A stretch of DNA of 64,000 nucleotides from Brachymonas denitrificans (GTDB taxonomy: Bacteria > Pseudomonadota > Gammaproteobacteria > Burkholderiales > Burkholderiaceae_C). The notes beneath the pieces were generated by a model, which had not been told where the DNA came from, did no database searches, and was given only the letters and a program-made list of their open reading frames with translations. The DNA lies in NCBI RefSeq assembly GCF_907163135.1, contig NZ_CAJQUA010000001.1:325001-389000 (forward strand). Direction: 5' to 3'. Made by a program: the position numbers and the translations under genes. Shown here piece by piece: positions 50,787 to 59,635 of the stretch. Positions within the stretch are counted from its first letter, which is position 1. Every line of letters starts with the position of its first letter.

Positions 50787-53700
50787 ATGGCAGACTCAGA
50801 AAGCGACTATGTCTTGCGCGGCCCCGACTTGCCCGACTTGCTGGGCGAGGACATCCTGGCAGACCTGTTCGAGGCCACGGCACATCGCATTCCCCACAAA
50901 ACCGCGCTGACGCACGGAGAGCGCCAGCTCAGCTATGCCGAGCTGGATGCCTCGGCCGATGCGGTGATGCACCGGCTGATCGAGGCCGGCATCCGGGCGG
51001 GCGACATGGTCGGCCTGTGGCTGCCGCGCGGCATCGAACTGCTCGTGTTGCAGCTTGCCATTGCCAAGACCGGTGCCGCCTGGCTGCCCTTCGACGCCGA
51101 GGTGCCGGTCGAGCGCATTGCCATCTGCCTGGAAGATGCGCAGGCGCGTGCCTTGCTGATCGACGCGCACCATGGCCAGCCGGTGCTGCAGCAGCCCGAC
51201 ATCCAGGCGCGCATTCTCACGGCGCAGGAACTGCTGCAGCCGCTGCCCGAGGGCATCGTGCTGCAGCGCCGCCAGAATGCCTCGCCGGATTACACGGCTT
51301 ACGTCATCTACACCAGCGGCTCCACCGGCAAGCCCAAGGGCATTGCCATCACGCAGCGCAGCATCTGCCATTTCCTGCGCAGCGAGAACGCCCGCCTGGG
51401 TGTGCGCGAGGACGATCGTGTCTACCAGGGCTTCTCGGTCGCCTTCGACATGTCCTTCGAGGAGATCTGGATCAGCTACCTGGTCGGCGCCACGCTCTGG
51501 ATCGCCCCCAAGGAAATCGCCGGCGATCCCGAAGCCCTGCCGCGCGCCCTGATCGAGAACGACATCACCGTGCTGCACGCCGTGCCCACGCTGCTGGCGC
51601 TGTTCGCCCAGGATGTGCCCAATCTGCGCATCATCAACCTGGGTGGCGAGATGTGTCCGCAGACGCTGGTCGAGCGCTGGGCGCATGGCCGGCAGATGTT
51701 CAACACCTATGGCCCGACGGAAGCGACGGTTTCAGCCTCGCTGGCCGAGCTCAAGCCGGGCCAGCCGGTCACCATCGGCGAGGCGTTGCCCAACTACGGC
51801 CTGCTGGTGATCGAGGTGATCGATCCCGACAGCATCGTGGATGGCAAGGTGCCCCCGCTCAAGATCCTGCCGTTTGGCGAAACCGGCGAGCTGTGCATCA
51901 CCGGCCCCGGCGTGGCCGCCGGCTTCCTGGGCCGCCCCGACCTGACGGCCGAGAAATTCCTGCCCAATCCCTGGGCCCGCAACGAACAGGAAGCGCGCCT
52001 GTACCGCACGGGCGACCTGGCCCGCGTCGAAACGCAGACCGGTGGCGTGCAGCAGATGCAGTGCCTGGGTCGTGCCGATGACCAGGTGAAGATTCGCGGC
52101 TTCCGCGTCGAACTCGGCGAAATCGAAGCCGTGCTGGCACGCCAGCCGGGCGTGGGGACTACCGCCGTGGTGCTGCGCAATGACGATGGCATCGAGCAGC
52201 TGGTCGCATTCTATGTCCCCTCCCGCAGCGACACGCCGGCCACGAGTGCATTGCGCAACGGTTTGGCCGGGGTGCTGCCGCCCTACATGGTGCCCGCGCG
52301 CTTCGAGCCGTTGCCGGCCATGCCGCGCCTGTCCAGCGGCAAGATCGACCGCAAGGTGCTCAAGGCACAGCCGCTGGCGGCTGCAGCGGCTGCAGAAGGC
52401 AGCGACCGGCCCGAAACTCCCGCCGAGGAGGCGCTGTTCGGCGAACTGGAAAAACTGTTCCCCGGCCAGCCGGTGCGGCGCGAACTGGACTTCTTCAATG
52501 ACCTGGGTGGCCATTCACTGTTCGCCGCGCGCCTGGTGTCGCTGCTGCGGCAGGACGCCCGCTTTGCCCAGACCACGGTCGGCGACATCTACCAGCACCG
52601 CCGCATCGGCCTGATCGCCGAGGCGCTGCAGCAGCGCATGGACGAATCCGGCAGCGCCCCCGCGGCCGAGCGCCCCTTTGTGCTGCACAGCGCCTGGCGC
52701 CGTTGGCGCTGCGGGCTGGCGCAAGGCCTGGTCACGCCGTTCCTGGTGCTGCTCAAGATGGCGCAATGGCTGGCGCCGTTCTTTACCTACCATTTCTATA
52801 CCGGCGATCCGGACGACTCGCTCGTGTATGCCGTTGCCATGTCGATCGTGGCCTTCCTTGTCACCACGCTGGCCGAATTTGTCGTTGCCTGGGCCGGCAA
52901 ATGGCTGATTGCCGGCCGGCTGAAGCCAGGCAGCTATCCGCTCTGGGGCTGGACCTATTTCCGCTGGTGGCTGGTTGACCGGCTGACCGAAGCCGTTCCC
53001 ACCTACATGATCAACGGCTCGCCGCTCTATTCCTGGTGGCTGCGCGCGCTGGGTGCGAAGGTGGGGGCCGAAGTCAACCTGGGTTCGGTGACCTTGCGTG
53101 TGCCCGAGCTCATCTCCATCGGCGACGGTGCCGCCATCGGCAACGCGGTCAACCTGGAAAACGCCCGCGTCGAAGGCGGCATGCTGCATCTGGGCCGCAT
53201 CGACATTGGCCGGGAAGCCTGTATCGGCTCCTACGTCGTGCTGGAGGGCGACACGGCCATTGGCGAATACGGCCATCTGGAAGGGCAGTCGGCGCTGGGC
53301 AGCGGCCAGCGCGTGCCGGCACGCAAGGTCTGGCATGGCTCACCCGCGCGCGAACGGGGGGATTTCGACCCCGCCAGCCTGCCGGCACGTCCGCCGGTCA
53401 GTACCGCACGGCTGTGGTTCGAAAGCGCCTTCTTCATCGTGGGGGCCCTGGCCGTCGCGGTCCTGTTCTTCATGCCGGTATTCCCGACCTTCATGCTGAT
53501 CGACCTGATGGACGTGGATGCCATCGCGGTGCGCCCGCTGCTGGATTCGGGCTCGATCAGCGACTGGGAAGCGTTCGGGCTGCGCCTCGTCAAGTTCTTC
53601 ATCCTGGCGCTGCCGGCCAGCCTGGTGTTCATCCTGGCCACGGCGTTGATAGCGGCCCTGATCCGCTGGGCCTTCCTGCCGAAGATGCGCGCCGGCTCCT

Positions 53701-54863
53701 GGCCCCTGCACAGCAAGCGCTATCTGGCCAAGTGGCTTGTCAACCAGATTCAGGAATCCAGTCTGGCGGTGCTGCACGGGGTGTACGCCACGGTGTATTC
53801 CGCCACCTGGTACCGGCTGCTGGGCGCCAGGGTCGGCAAGGAAACCGAGCTGTCCACCGCGCTCGGCGTGGTGCCCGACATGCTCACGCTGGGCGACGAA
53901 TGCTTCATCGCCGATGCGGTGATGCTGGGAGACGAGCACATCGACGGTGGCTGGATGACGGTCAGGCCGACCGTGGTGTCGCGCCGCAGCTTTGTCGGCA
54001 ACGGTGCCTACGTGCCGGATGGCACCACCATTCCCGAAAACGTGCTGATTGGCGTGATGAGCGCCGTGCCGCGCAACGCCTCGATGCAGGACGGCGACAC
54101 CTGGGTTGGTTCGCCGCCCATGCACCTGCCGGCGCGCGAAGTGGTGAGCGGTTTCCCCGAACACCTTACATTTGCCCCCTCGCGCCTGCGCAAGCTGGGG
54201 CGCGGCAGCGTCGAGGCGTTCCGTATTGCAGCGCCCCATGCGCTGGTCATCGCCGTGGGCTATGCCCTGGTGCTCGATGCCATGCCGCTGGCGGCCCGTG
54301 GCCGCTGGGATGAAGTCGCGCTGGATCTGGCGGTGGGCGGCGTGCTGTTCGGGCTGGCCACCTTCGTCTTCGTGGCCCTGTTCAAGTGGCTGCTGCTGGG
54401 CCGCTACAAACAGCGCTCGGTGCCGATGTGGACGCCGTTCGTCTGGCTGTCCGAGGCAGCGACCAACCTCTACGAGGGCATTACCGTGCCCTGGTTCCTG
54501 CGCTACCTGCGCGGCACGCCGTGGCTGTCCGATGCCTTCAACCTGCTGGGAGCGCGTATCGGCCGTGGCGTCTACATGGACACCACCGACATCACCGAAT
54601 TCGATTGCGTGCACATCGGCGACCACAGCGAACTCAACGCCCTGTGCTGCCCGCAGACGCACCTGTTCGAGGACCGCGTGATGAAGGTGGACCATGTGCG
54701 CATCGGCAGCCGCGTGACGCTGGGCGCGCGCTGCACCGTGCTGTACGGAGCCCAGGTGGCGGATGGCGCGCAGCTCGGGCCGTTGACGCTGGTGATGAAG
54801 GGCGAAGCGATTCCGGCCGGCACGCGCTGGCACGGCCTGCCGGCCACACCCTGGAGGGCGTGA
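50787..54863 (+). CDS. Pls/PosA-type NRPS-like membrane synthetase
   Basis: A 1,358-residue protein with the architecture of epsilon-poly-L-lysine synthetase. An adenylation domain occupies residues 15-520 (YTSGSTGKPKG; FDMSFEEIW; NTYGPTEATV; YRTGDLARV; GRADDQVKIRGFRVELGE; LSSGKIDRK). A carrier domain follows with the phosphopantetheine serine Ser577 (LGGHSLFA). The rest holds six hydrophobic helices in three pairs (about 650-710, 880-970, 1150-1210), alternating with three related soluble domains that contain hexapeptide-like left-handed helix repeats (LISIGDGAAIGNAVNLENA). There is no condensation or thioesterase domain, as in Pls, which elongates a homopolymer at the membrane. The amino acid used is unknown. 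Ribosome site AGGAAG precedes the ATG. Confidence 0.9.
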   Translation: MADSESDYVLRGPDLPDLLGEDILADLFEATAHRIPHKTALTHGERQLSYAELDASADAVMHRLIEAGIRAGDMVGLWLPRGIELLVLQLAIAKTGAAWLPFDAEVPVERIAICLEDAQARALLIDAHHGQPVLQQPDIQARILTAQELLQPLPEGIVLQRRQNASPDYTAYVIYTSGSTGKPKGIAITQRSICHFLRSENARLGVREDDRVYQGFSVAFDMSFEEIWISYLVGATLWIAPKEIAGDPEALPRALIENDITVLHAVPTLLALFAQDVPNLRIINLGGEMCPQTLVERWAHGRQMFNTYGPTEATVSASLAELKPGQPVTIGEALPNYGLLVIEVIDPDSIVDGKVPPLKILPFGETGELCITGPGVAAGFLGRPDLTAEKFLPNPWARNEQEARLYRTGDLARVETQTGGVQQMQCLGRADDQVKIRGFRVELGEIEAVLARQPGVGTTAVVLRNDDGIEQLVAFYVPSRSDTPATSALRNGLAGVLPPYMVPARFEPLPAMPRLSSGKIDRKVLKAQPLAAAAAAEGSDRPETPAEEALFGELEKLFPGQPVRRELDFFNDLGGHSLFAARLVSLLRQDARFAQTTVGDIYQHRRIGLIAEALQQRMDESGSAPAAERPFVLHSAWRRWRCGLAQGLVTPFLVLLKMAQWLAPFFTYHFYTGDPDDSLVYAVAMSIVAFLVTTLAEFVVAWAGKWLIAGRLKPGSYPLWGWTYFRWWLVDRLTEAVPTYMINGSPLYSWWLRALGAKVGAEVNLGSVTLRVPELISIGDGAAIGNAVNLENARVEGGMLHLGRIDIGREACIGSYVVLEGDTAIGEYGHLEGQSALGSGQRVPARKVWHGSPARERGDFDPASLPARPPVSTARLWFESAFFIVGALAVAVLFFMPVFPTFMLIDLMDVDAIAVRPLLDSGSISDWEAFGLRLVKFFILALPASLVFILATALIAALIRWAFLPKMRAGSWPLHSKRYLAKWLVNQIQESSLAVLHGVYATVYSATWYRLLGARVGKETELSTALGVVPDMLTLGDECFIADAVMLGDEHIDGGWMTVRPTVVSRRSFVGNGAYVPDGTTIPENVLIGVMSAVPRNASMQDGDTWVGSPPMHLPAREVVSGFPEHLTFAPSRLRKLGRGSVEAFRIAAPHALVIAVGYALVLDAMPLAARGRWDEVALDLAVGGVLFGLATFVFVALFKWLLLGRYKQRSVPMWTPFVWLSEAATNLYEGITVPWFLRYLRGTPWLSDAFNLLGARIGRGVYMDTTDITEFDCVHIGDHSELNALCCPQTHLFEDRVMKVDHVRIGSRVTLGARCTVLYGAQVADGAQLGPLTLVMKGEAIPAGTRWHGLPATPWRA

Positions 54864-54882
54864 TACGCGGGTTGCCATCCAT

Positions 54883-54900
54883 CTGTCATATTTTCGTCAT
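54883..54900 (+). promoter_or_regulatory. PhoB box upstream of ppk2
   Basis: CTGTCAT-ATTT-TCGTCAT: two 7-bp direct repeats with an 11-bp period. The first is a perfect match to the PhoB half-site CTGTCAT and the second matches 5 of 7, with an all A/T 4-bp spacer as in the E. coli consensus. It lies 72 bp before the ppk2 start and implies induction under phosphate limitation. Confidence 0.7.
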
Positions 54901-54971
54901 ATGGCTTTGCCATCATCACGGCGATGTAAAGATGGGGCGACCCACGACACTGGAAAAGAAAGGGAAGACTT

Positions 54972-55898
54972 ATGTTCGGGGGTGACAACCATTCCGGCGA
55001 TCCGGCCAGCCTGTATCAGCGCATGAGCCAGGAGGTCATGGACAGCTATGACGAATTCCTGGAACTCGAGCTGGAAGATGCCGACAGCCTGATCGGCCAC
55101 GAGGCCGGCGAGGGCCACCACAGCACACTGGACCGCCGCCTGTATTTCCGTGAACTGCTGCGCCTGCAGGCCGAACTGGTCAAGCTGCAGGACTGGGTGC
55201 AGTTCACCAAGGAAAAGGTGGTGATCGTGTTCGAGGGGCGTGATTCGGCCGGCAAGGGCGGCGTCATCAAGCGCATCACCCAGCGCCTGAACCCGCGCGT
55301 GGTGCGCGTGGCCGCGCTGCCCGCACCCAACGACCGCGAACGCACGCAGTGGTATTTCCAGCGCTACGTCTCGCACCTGCCCGCGGGCGGCGAAATCGTG
55401 CTGTTCGACCGCAGCTGGTACAACCGTGCCGGCGTCGAGCACGTGATGGGTTTCTGTACCGATGACGAATACGAGGAGTTCTTCCGCAGCGCGCCCGAAT
55501 TCGAGCGCATGCTGGTGCGTTCGGGCATCCGCCTGCTCAAGTACTGGTTCTCCATCAGCGACGAGGAGCAGCACAGCCGCTTCCTGAGCCGCATCCACGA
55601 TCCGCTCAAGCAGTGGAAGTTCAGCCCCATGGACCTGCAGAGCCGCGTGCGCTGGGAGGCCTACACCAAGGCCAAGGAGGTGATGCTGGAGCGCACCCAT
55701 ATCGAGGAAGCCCCCTGGTGGGTGGTGCAGGCGGTGGACAAGAAGCGTGCCCGCCTCAACTGCATCAGCCATATCCTTGAGAGCCTGCCCTATACCGAGG
55801 TGGATCGCCCCGAAGTGATCCTGCCCGAGCGCACCCGCCACCCCGATTACGTGCGTCATCCGATTCCCGAGGCCATGTACGTGCCCGAGCGCTACTGA
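54972..55898 (+). CDS. ppk2: Polyphosphate kinase 2
   Basis: A 308-residue PPK2, which transfers phosphate between polyphosphate and nucleotides. The Walker A motif is FEGRDSAGKGGVI (near residue 90), the Walker B region LFDRSWYNRAGVEHV, and the lid region SRIHDPLKQWKFSPMD is standard. Length and motifs fit the single-domain class I form, which mainly makes ATP or GTP from ADP or GDP. AAAGGGAAG precedes the ATG. It lies 108 bp after the NRPS-like gene, with its own PhoB-type promoter in the gap. Confidence 0.93.
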   Translation: MFGGDNHSGDPASLYQRMSQEVMDSYDEFLELELEDADSLIGHEAGEGHHSTLDRRLYFRELLRLQAELVKLQDWVQFTKEKVVIVFEGRDSAGKGGVIKRITQRLNPRVVRVAALPAPNDRERTQWYFQRYVSHLPAGGEIVLFDRSWYNRAGVEHVMGFCTDDEYEEFFRSAPEFERMLVRSGIRLLKYWFSISDEEQHSRFLSRIHDPLKQWKFSPMDLQSRVRWEAYTKAKEVMLERTHIEEAPWWVVQAVDKKRARLNCISHILESLPYTEVDRPEVILPERTRHPDYVRHPIPEAMYVPERY

Positions 55899-56060
55899 AA
55901 AAAGTGGCCGGGGTAGGTGAATGCGCCAACCCGGAGCGAGGCCGTTGCTGCGCTATCATGTATCAGCGTGTCACCGGTTGATACGTTTGGCTGCGTGTCA
56001 GTCCGGTGCGCCAATTCCCATTCCCGTTAGCTAAAACCACCTGAGTGTTAGGAGAGAACC

Positions 56061-57245
56061 ATGTCGCGTGAAGTCGTAGTCGTCAGCGCTGTCCGTACCG
56101 CCATCGGTACCTATGGCGGCAGCCTCAAGGATGTGCCCCCCACCGAACTCGCCGCCCTGGTCGTGCGCGAATCGCTGGCCCGCGGCTCCGTCGAAGGCAA
56201 GGATGTCGGCCATGTGGTGTTCGGCCACGTCGTCAACACCGAGCCCAAGGACATGTACCTGTCCCGCGTGGCCACCGTCAACGGCGGCTGCCCGATCGAA
56301 ACCCCGGCCTTCAACGTCAACCGCCTGTGCGGCTCCGGCCTGCAGGCCATCGTCTCCGCCAGCCAGTCCATCCTGCTGGGCGACTGCGACGTGGCCATCG
56401 GCGGCGGTGCCGAGAACATGAGCCGCGCGCCCTACGCCAGCCTCAACACCCGCTGGGGTGCCCGCATGGGTGACACCAAGATGGTCGACATGATGGTCGG
56501 TGCCCTGAACGACCCGTTCCAGACCATCCACATGGGCGTTACGGCCGAGAACGTGGCCAAGGATTTCAACATCACGCGCGAAGACCAGGATGCGCTGGCC
56601 CTCGAAAGCCACCAGCGCGCCGAAAAGGCCTGGGCCGAGGAGCGGTTCAAGGACCAGATCGTGCCGGTCACCATCAAGGGCCGCAAGGGCGATGTGGTGT
56701 TCGAGAAGGACGAGCACTTCCGTCCTGGCGCCAAGATCGAGGACTTCCAGAAGATGAAGCCCGTCTTCGTCAAGGAAAACGGCACCGTGACGGCTGCCAA
56801 CGCTTCCGGCATCAACGACGCGGCTGCTGCCGTGGTGCTGATGGACGGCGAAGCTGCCAAGGCCCGTGGCGCCAAGCCGCTGGCACGCCTGGTGGCCTAT
56901 GCCCACGCCGGTGTCGAGCCGCGCATCATGGGCATCGGCCCGGTGCCGGCATCCAACATGGTGCTGAAGAAGGCCGGCCTGACCATCAACGACATGGACG
57001 TGATCGAGGCCAACGAAGCCTTCGCCGCCCAGGCCTGTGCCGTCACGCGCGGCCTGAACGCCGATCCGGCCAAGGTCAACCCGAACGGTTCCGGCATCTC
57101 GCTGGGTCACCCCATCGGTGCCACCGGTGCGGTCATCACCGTCAAGGCCATCCACGAGCTGCACCGCACTGGCGGCCGCTACGCGCTGGTCACCATGTGC
57201 ATCGGCGGTGGCCAGGGTATCGCTGCCATCTTCGAACGCATGTAA
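56061..57245 (+). CDS. Acetyl-CoA C-acyltransferase (thiolase)
   Basis: A 394-residue thiolase joining two acetyl-CoA (or cleaving 3-ketoacyl-CoA). The acyl-accepting cysteine lies in NRLCGSGLQ (residue 89 or so), the catalytic histidine in GHPIGATG and the second cysteine in CIGGGQG. It may be PhaA/AtoB-like for polyhydroxybutyrate or acetoacetyl-CoA, but no other pha gene is in the window. GGAGAG precedes the start. Strong codon bias and an excellent terminator suggest high expression. Confidence 0.94.
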   Translation: MSREVVVVSAVRTAIGTYGGSLKDVPPTELAALVVRESLARGSVEGKDVGHVVFGHVVNTEPKDMYLSRVATVNGGCPIETPAFNVNRLCGSGLQAIVSASQSILLGDCDVAIGGGAENMSRAPYASLNTRWGARMGDTKMVDMMVGALNDPFQTIHMGVTAENVAKDFNITREDQDALALESHQRAEKAWAEERFKDQIVPVTIKGRKGDVVFEKDEHFRPGAKIEDFQKMKPVFVKENGTVTAANASGINDAAAAVVLMDGEAAKARGAKPLARLVAYAHAGVEPRIMGIGPVPASNMVLKKAGLTINDMDVIEANEAFAAQACAVTRGLNADPAKVNPNGSGISLGHPIGATGAVITVKAIHELHRTGGRYALVTMCIGGGQGIAAIFERM

Positions 57246-57287
57246 GCACGAGGCCTGCGGCCCCCGTGCCGCAGGGCTGGATGCAGG

Positions 57288-57314
57288 AGCCACGACATTG
57301 CCGTGGCTTTTTTT
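57288..57314 (+). terminator. Rho-independent terminator after the thiolase gene
   Basis: A 7-bp stem AGCCACG / CGTGGCT with a 7-base loop followed by seven T, 42 bases after the stop codon. Confidence 0.9.
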
Positions 57315-57491
57315 ATTTCACGATGACTCCAGCCCGACATTACGACGGACTACGCCCAAGCAAGATACAGCAGGTTTATCAATGACTTAGGCGAGTTCAA
57401 CATATGCCGGTGCTTTCTGAAACCTGACCCGGCTTGTGCTCGCATGGCTCCCATGTGGCTCTTGGAAACCGGGTCGTTCCGAGGAGTCATC

Positions 57492-58697
57492 ATGGCAAAA
57501 CTCAAGCTCACCAAGTCCGCAGTCGATGCGGCGCAACCCCAGGCGCAGGCCGTCGAACTCCGGGACACTATGGTGCCCGGCTTCCTCTGCAAGATCACCC
57601 CGGCGGGCCGCAAGGTGTTCATGCTTCAGTACCGCACGAACGCCGGAGAGCGGCGCAAGCCTGCCTTGGGCCTGTATGGGGAACTGACCGTCGAGCAGGC
57701 CCGCGCCTTGGCCCAGGAGTGGCTGGCCGAGGTGCGCAAGGGCGGTGATCCTGGCGCGGCCAAGGCCGCCGCCCGTGCCGTGCCCACGGTCGCGGAACTG
57801 TGCGGCAAGTTCATGGAGGACTACTCCAAGCTGCGCAACAAGCCCAGCACCCAACGCGGCTATCAGGCCGTCATCGACCGCTGCATCGTTCCGATGCTGG
57901 GCCGGATGAAGGTGCAGGACGTGAAGCGGCCCGATGTGGCCACGGTGATGAAGAAGATGGCCCACAAGCCAGCCGAGGCCAACAACGCCTTCAGCGTGAT
58001 GCGCAGGATGTTCAACCTGGCCGAGGTGTGGGGCTACCGGACGGACGGCACCAACCCGTGCCGCCACGTTCCGATGTACCCGAATGGGAAGGCCACGCAC
58101 CTCATCAGCGATGAGGACATGGCGCGAATCTTCTGCCATCTGGGCAAGCTGGAGGACGAAGGGCTGGAGCCTTACGTCATTCCCCTGGCGATCCGCTTGC
58201 AATTCGAGTTCGCCGCCCGCCGTGGCGAAATCGTCACGCTTCAATGGGATTGGGTGGACTTCGAGAACCGGCGCGTGGTCTGGCCCGACAGCAAGACAGG
58301 CGGCATGTCCAAGCCCATGAGTGAGGAAGCCTACCGACTGCTTTCGACCGCGCCGAGGCAGGACGGAATTCCCCATGTGCTGCCGTCCCCAAGCCATGCG
58401 GGCCAGCACCTGACCACGGGCGAGTATTACGGCGGCTGGTGCCGGGCTCTCAAGGCTGCCGGCGCGGCCCACGTCGGCACGCACGGCATCCGCCACCGCT
58501 CGGCCACGGACATTGCCAACTCGGGCATCCCGGTCAAGGTCGGCATGGCGTTGACGGCGCACAAGACCGTGGCGATGTTCATGCGCTACGTCCACACCGA
58601 GGATGACCCGGTGCGCAAGGCGGCCGATCTGGTGGCGAACCGGCGCAAGATCATCACCGGGGCGCGGCAGCAACAGCCGCAGGAGGCGACGGCATGA
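57492..58697 (+). CDS. Tyrosine recombinase / P4-type integrase
   Basis: A 401-residue integrase. The N-terminal arm-binding domain (DUF4102-like: AKLKLTKSAVDAAQP...RDTMVPGFLCKITPAG) is typical of P4/island integrases. A core-binding domain follows, then the catalytic domain with Arg in AARRGEIVTL, His-x-x-Arg in THGIRHRSA, His in LTAHKTV and the nucleophile Tyr in MRYVH. The ATG at 57492 is preceded by GAGGAG. The intact gene overlaps the truncated DUF1016 gene by four bases. No tRNA gene is adjacent, so the attachment site is not evident. Confidence 0.93.
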   Translation: MAKLKLTKSAVDAAQPQAQAVELRDTMVPGFLCKITPAGRKVFMLQYRTNAGERRKPALGLYGELTVEQARALAQEWLAEVRKGGDPGAAKAAARAVPTVAELCGKFMEDYSKLRNKPSTQRGYQAVIDRCIVPMLGRMKVQDVKRPDVATVMKKMAHKPAEANNAFSVMRRMFNLAEVWGYRTDGTNPCRHVPMYPNGKATHLISDEDMARIFCHLGKLEDEGLEPYVIPLAIRLQFEFAARRGEIVTLQWDWVDFENRRVVWPDSKTGGMSKPMSEEAYRLLSTAPRQDGIPHVLPSPSHAGQHLTTGEYYGGWCRALKAAGAAHVGTHGIRHRSATDIANSGIPVKVGMALTAHKTVAMFMRYVHTEDDPVRKAADLVANRRKIITGARQQQPQEATA

Positions 58698-59004
58698 GCA
58701 CCCGGACACCCAAAGCTATCGCCATGCCTGCCGGCTACGCCGGCATCCACGGCGGCATCGTGGAACTGCTCGATGCCGCTCGCCAGGCGGCGGCGCGCAG
58801 CGTCAATGCGCTGATGACGGCCAGCTATTGGGAGGTTGGCCGCCGCATTGTGGAGGCCGAGCAGCAGGGCAAGCGGCGCGCGGGCTACGGCGAGCAGTTG
58901 ATCGAGCGGCTGTCCGCTGATCTGACCGTGCAGTTCGGGCGCGGGTTCGGCGTCAACAACCTGGAGAACATGCGGCGGTTCTTCCTCGCGTATCCCCGCT
59001 CCGA

Positions 59005-59029
59005 GATTTCCCAGACACTGTCTGGGAAA
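59005..59029 (+). repeat. 25-bp palindrome, copy 1, in-frame within the DUF1016 gene
   Basis: ATTTCCCAGACA-C-TGTCTGGGAAAT is a perfect 12-bp inverted repeat about one base. It encodes part of SEISQTLSGKL. Confidence 0.9.
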
Positions 59030-59053
59030 TTGGGCGGCGGCCCGGCCTCAGAG

Positions 59054-59078
59054 AATTCCCAGACGGTGTCTGGGAATT
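59054..59078 (+). repeat. 25-bp palindrome, copy 2, in-frame within the DUF1016 gene
   Basis: AATTCCCAGAC-GGT-GTCTGGGAATT is an 11-bp perfect inverted repeat with a 3-base centre. It begins 49 bp after copy 1, matches it in 22 of 25 positions or so, and encodes part of SENSQTVSGNL. Confidence 0.9.
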
Positions 59079-59228
59079 TGAGCCTCGTCGAACTGGCGCA
59101 GGTGTTCACGCTGCCGTGGTCGGCCTACGTGCGACTGCTGTCGGTCAAGGACGACCATGCCCGCCGGTTCTACGAAGCCGAATCCCTGCGCGGCGGCTGG
59201 AGCGTGCGCCAGCTTGACCGGCAGATCG

Positions 59229-59635
59229 GCAGACATCATTGCATTCATGGATGGCTCCTCAATGAAAAAGGGCGGATCAACACAAAGCCGCCAGGGCCTG
59301 CGCCACCCAGCTCCGGCACTGCCTTGGCATCGCGTTGCGAGTGCTGGCGCAGCAGCAGGCCGCGCCGTCAGGGGAATGTCGGCGCAAGCACCGCCCACAA
59401 CCAACGCTGTCAAAGCATTTCCCGCTTCATATGGAAGATCGTCAACACATTCAACGTCAGTTGCTCAGGTGGGGTGCACTGCGGTCGCGTCGTTCGCTTT
59501 TTATGCCCACACCAATGTATCGCCGGCCATCCAAGCGATGCGCGCAGCCTGAACGCCCGGGTCGCCCGCATGTCCCAACGAGGCAAGCGCGTTTGCATGA
59601 CAATGAAGCGGTCATAGTTCCCATGGGTACTGCAT
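59229..59635. other. About 400 bp with no recognisable gene between two broken genes
   Basis: No frame on either strand gives a protein I recognise. On the minus strand a GAGGAG ribosome site at about 59250-59255 precedes an ATG (59243 region, MNAMMSADLP), which runs straight into the DUF1016 gene; this looks like the surviving 5' end of a host gene cut by the element insertion. The rest is compositionally like the flanking DNA. Confidence 0.4.

Larger units (their letters stand above)
58694..59228 (+). pseudogene. DUF1016/YhcG-type nuclease gene, truncated after the N-terminal domain
   Basis: The first 178 codons encode the DUF1016 N-terminal domain (SYWEVGRRIVEAEQQGKRRAGYGEQL; GRGFGVNNLENMRRFFLAYP; FTLPWSAYVRLLSVKD). 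Homology ends at RQLDRQIG near 59228; the C-terminal PDDEXK nuclease domain, normally about 170 residues more, is missing, although the reading frame runs on into unrelated sequence. It starts inside the integrase stop (ATGA), so the two form a mobile unit. Two 25-bp palindromes lie in frame in the middle of the gene. Confidence 0.85.

Noticed and set aside
55955..55985. GTATCA ... TGATAC inverted repeat upstream of the thiolase
   Set aside because: Only six paired bases about a 13-base centre; too weak to call an operator without comparative data.
57315..57491. Search for a tRNA gene or attachment site upstream of the integrase
   Set aside because: No cloverleaf or T-arm motif is present; the region only holds the integrase leader with a GACCCGG / CCGGGTC inverted repeat of unclear meaning.
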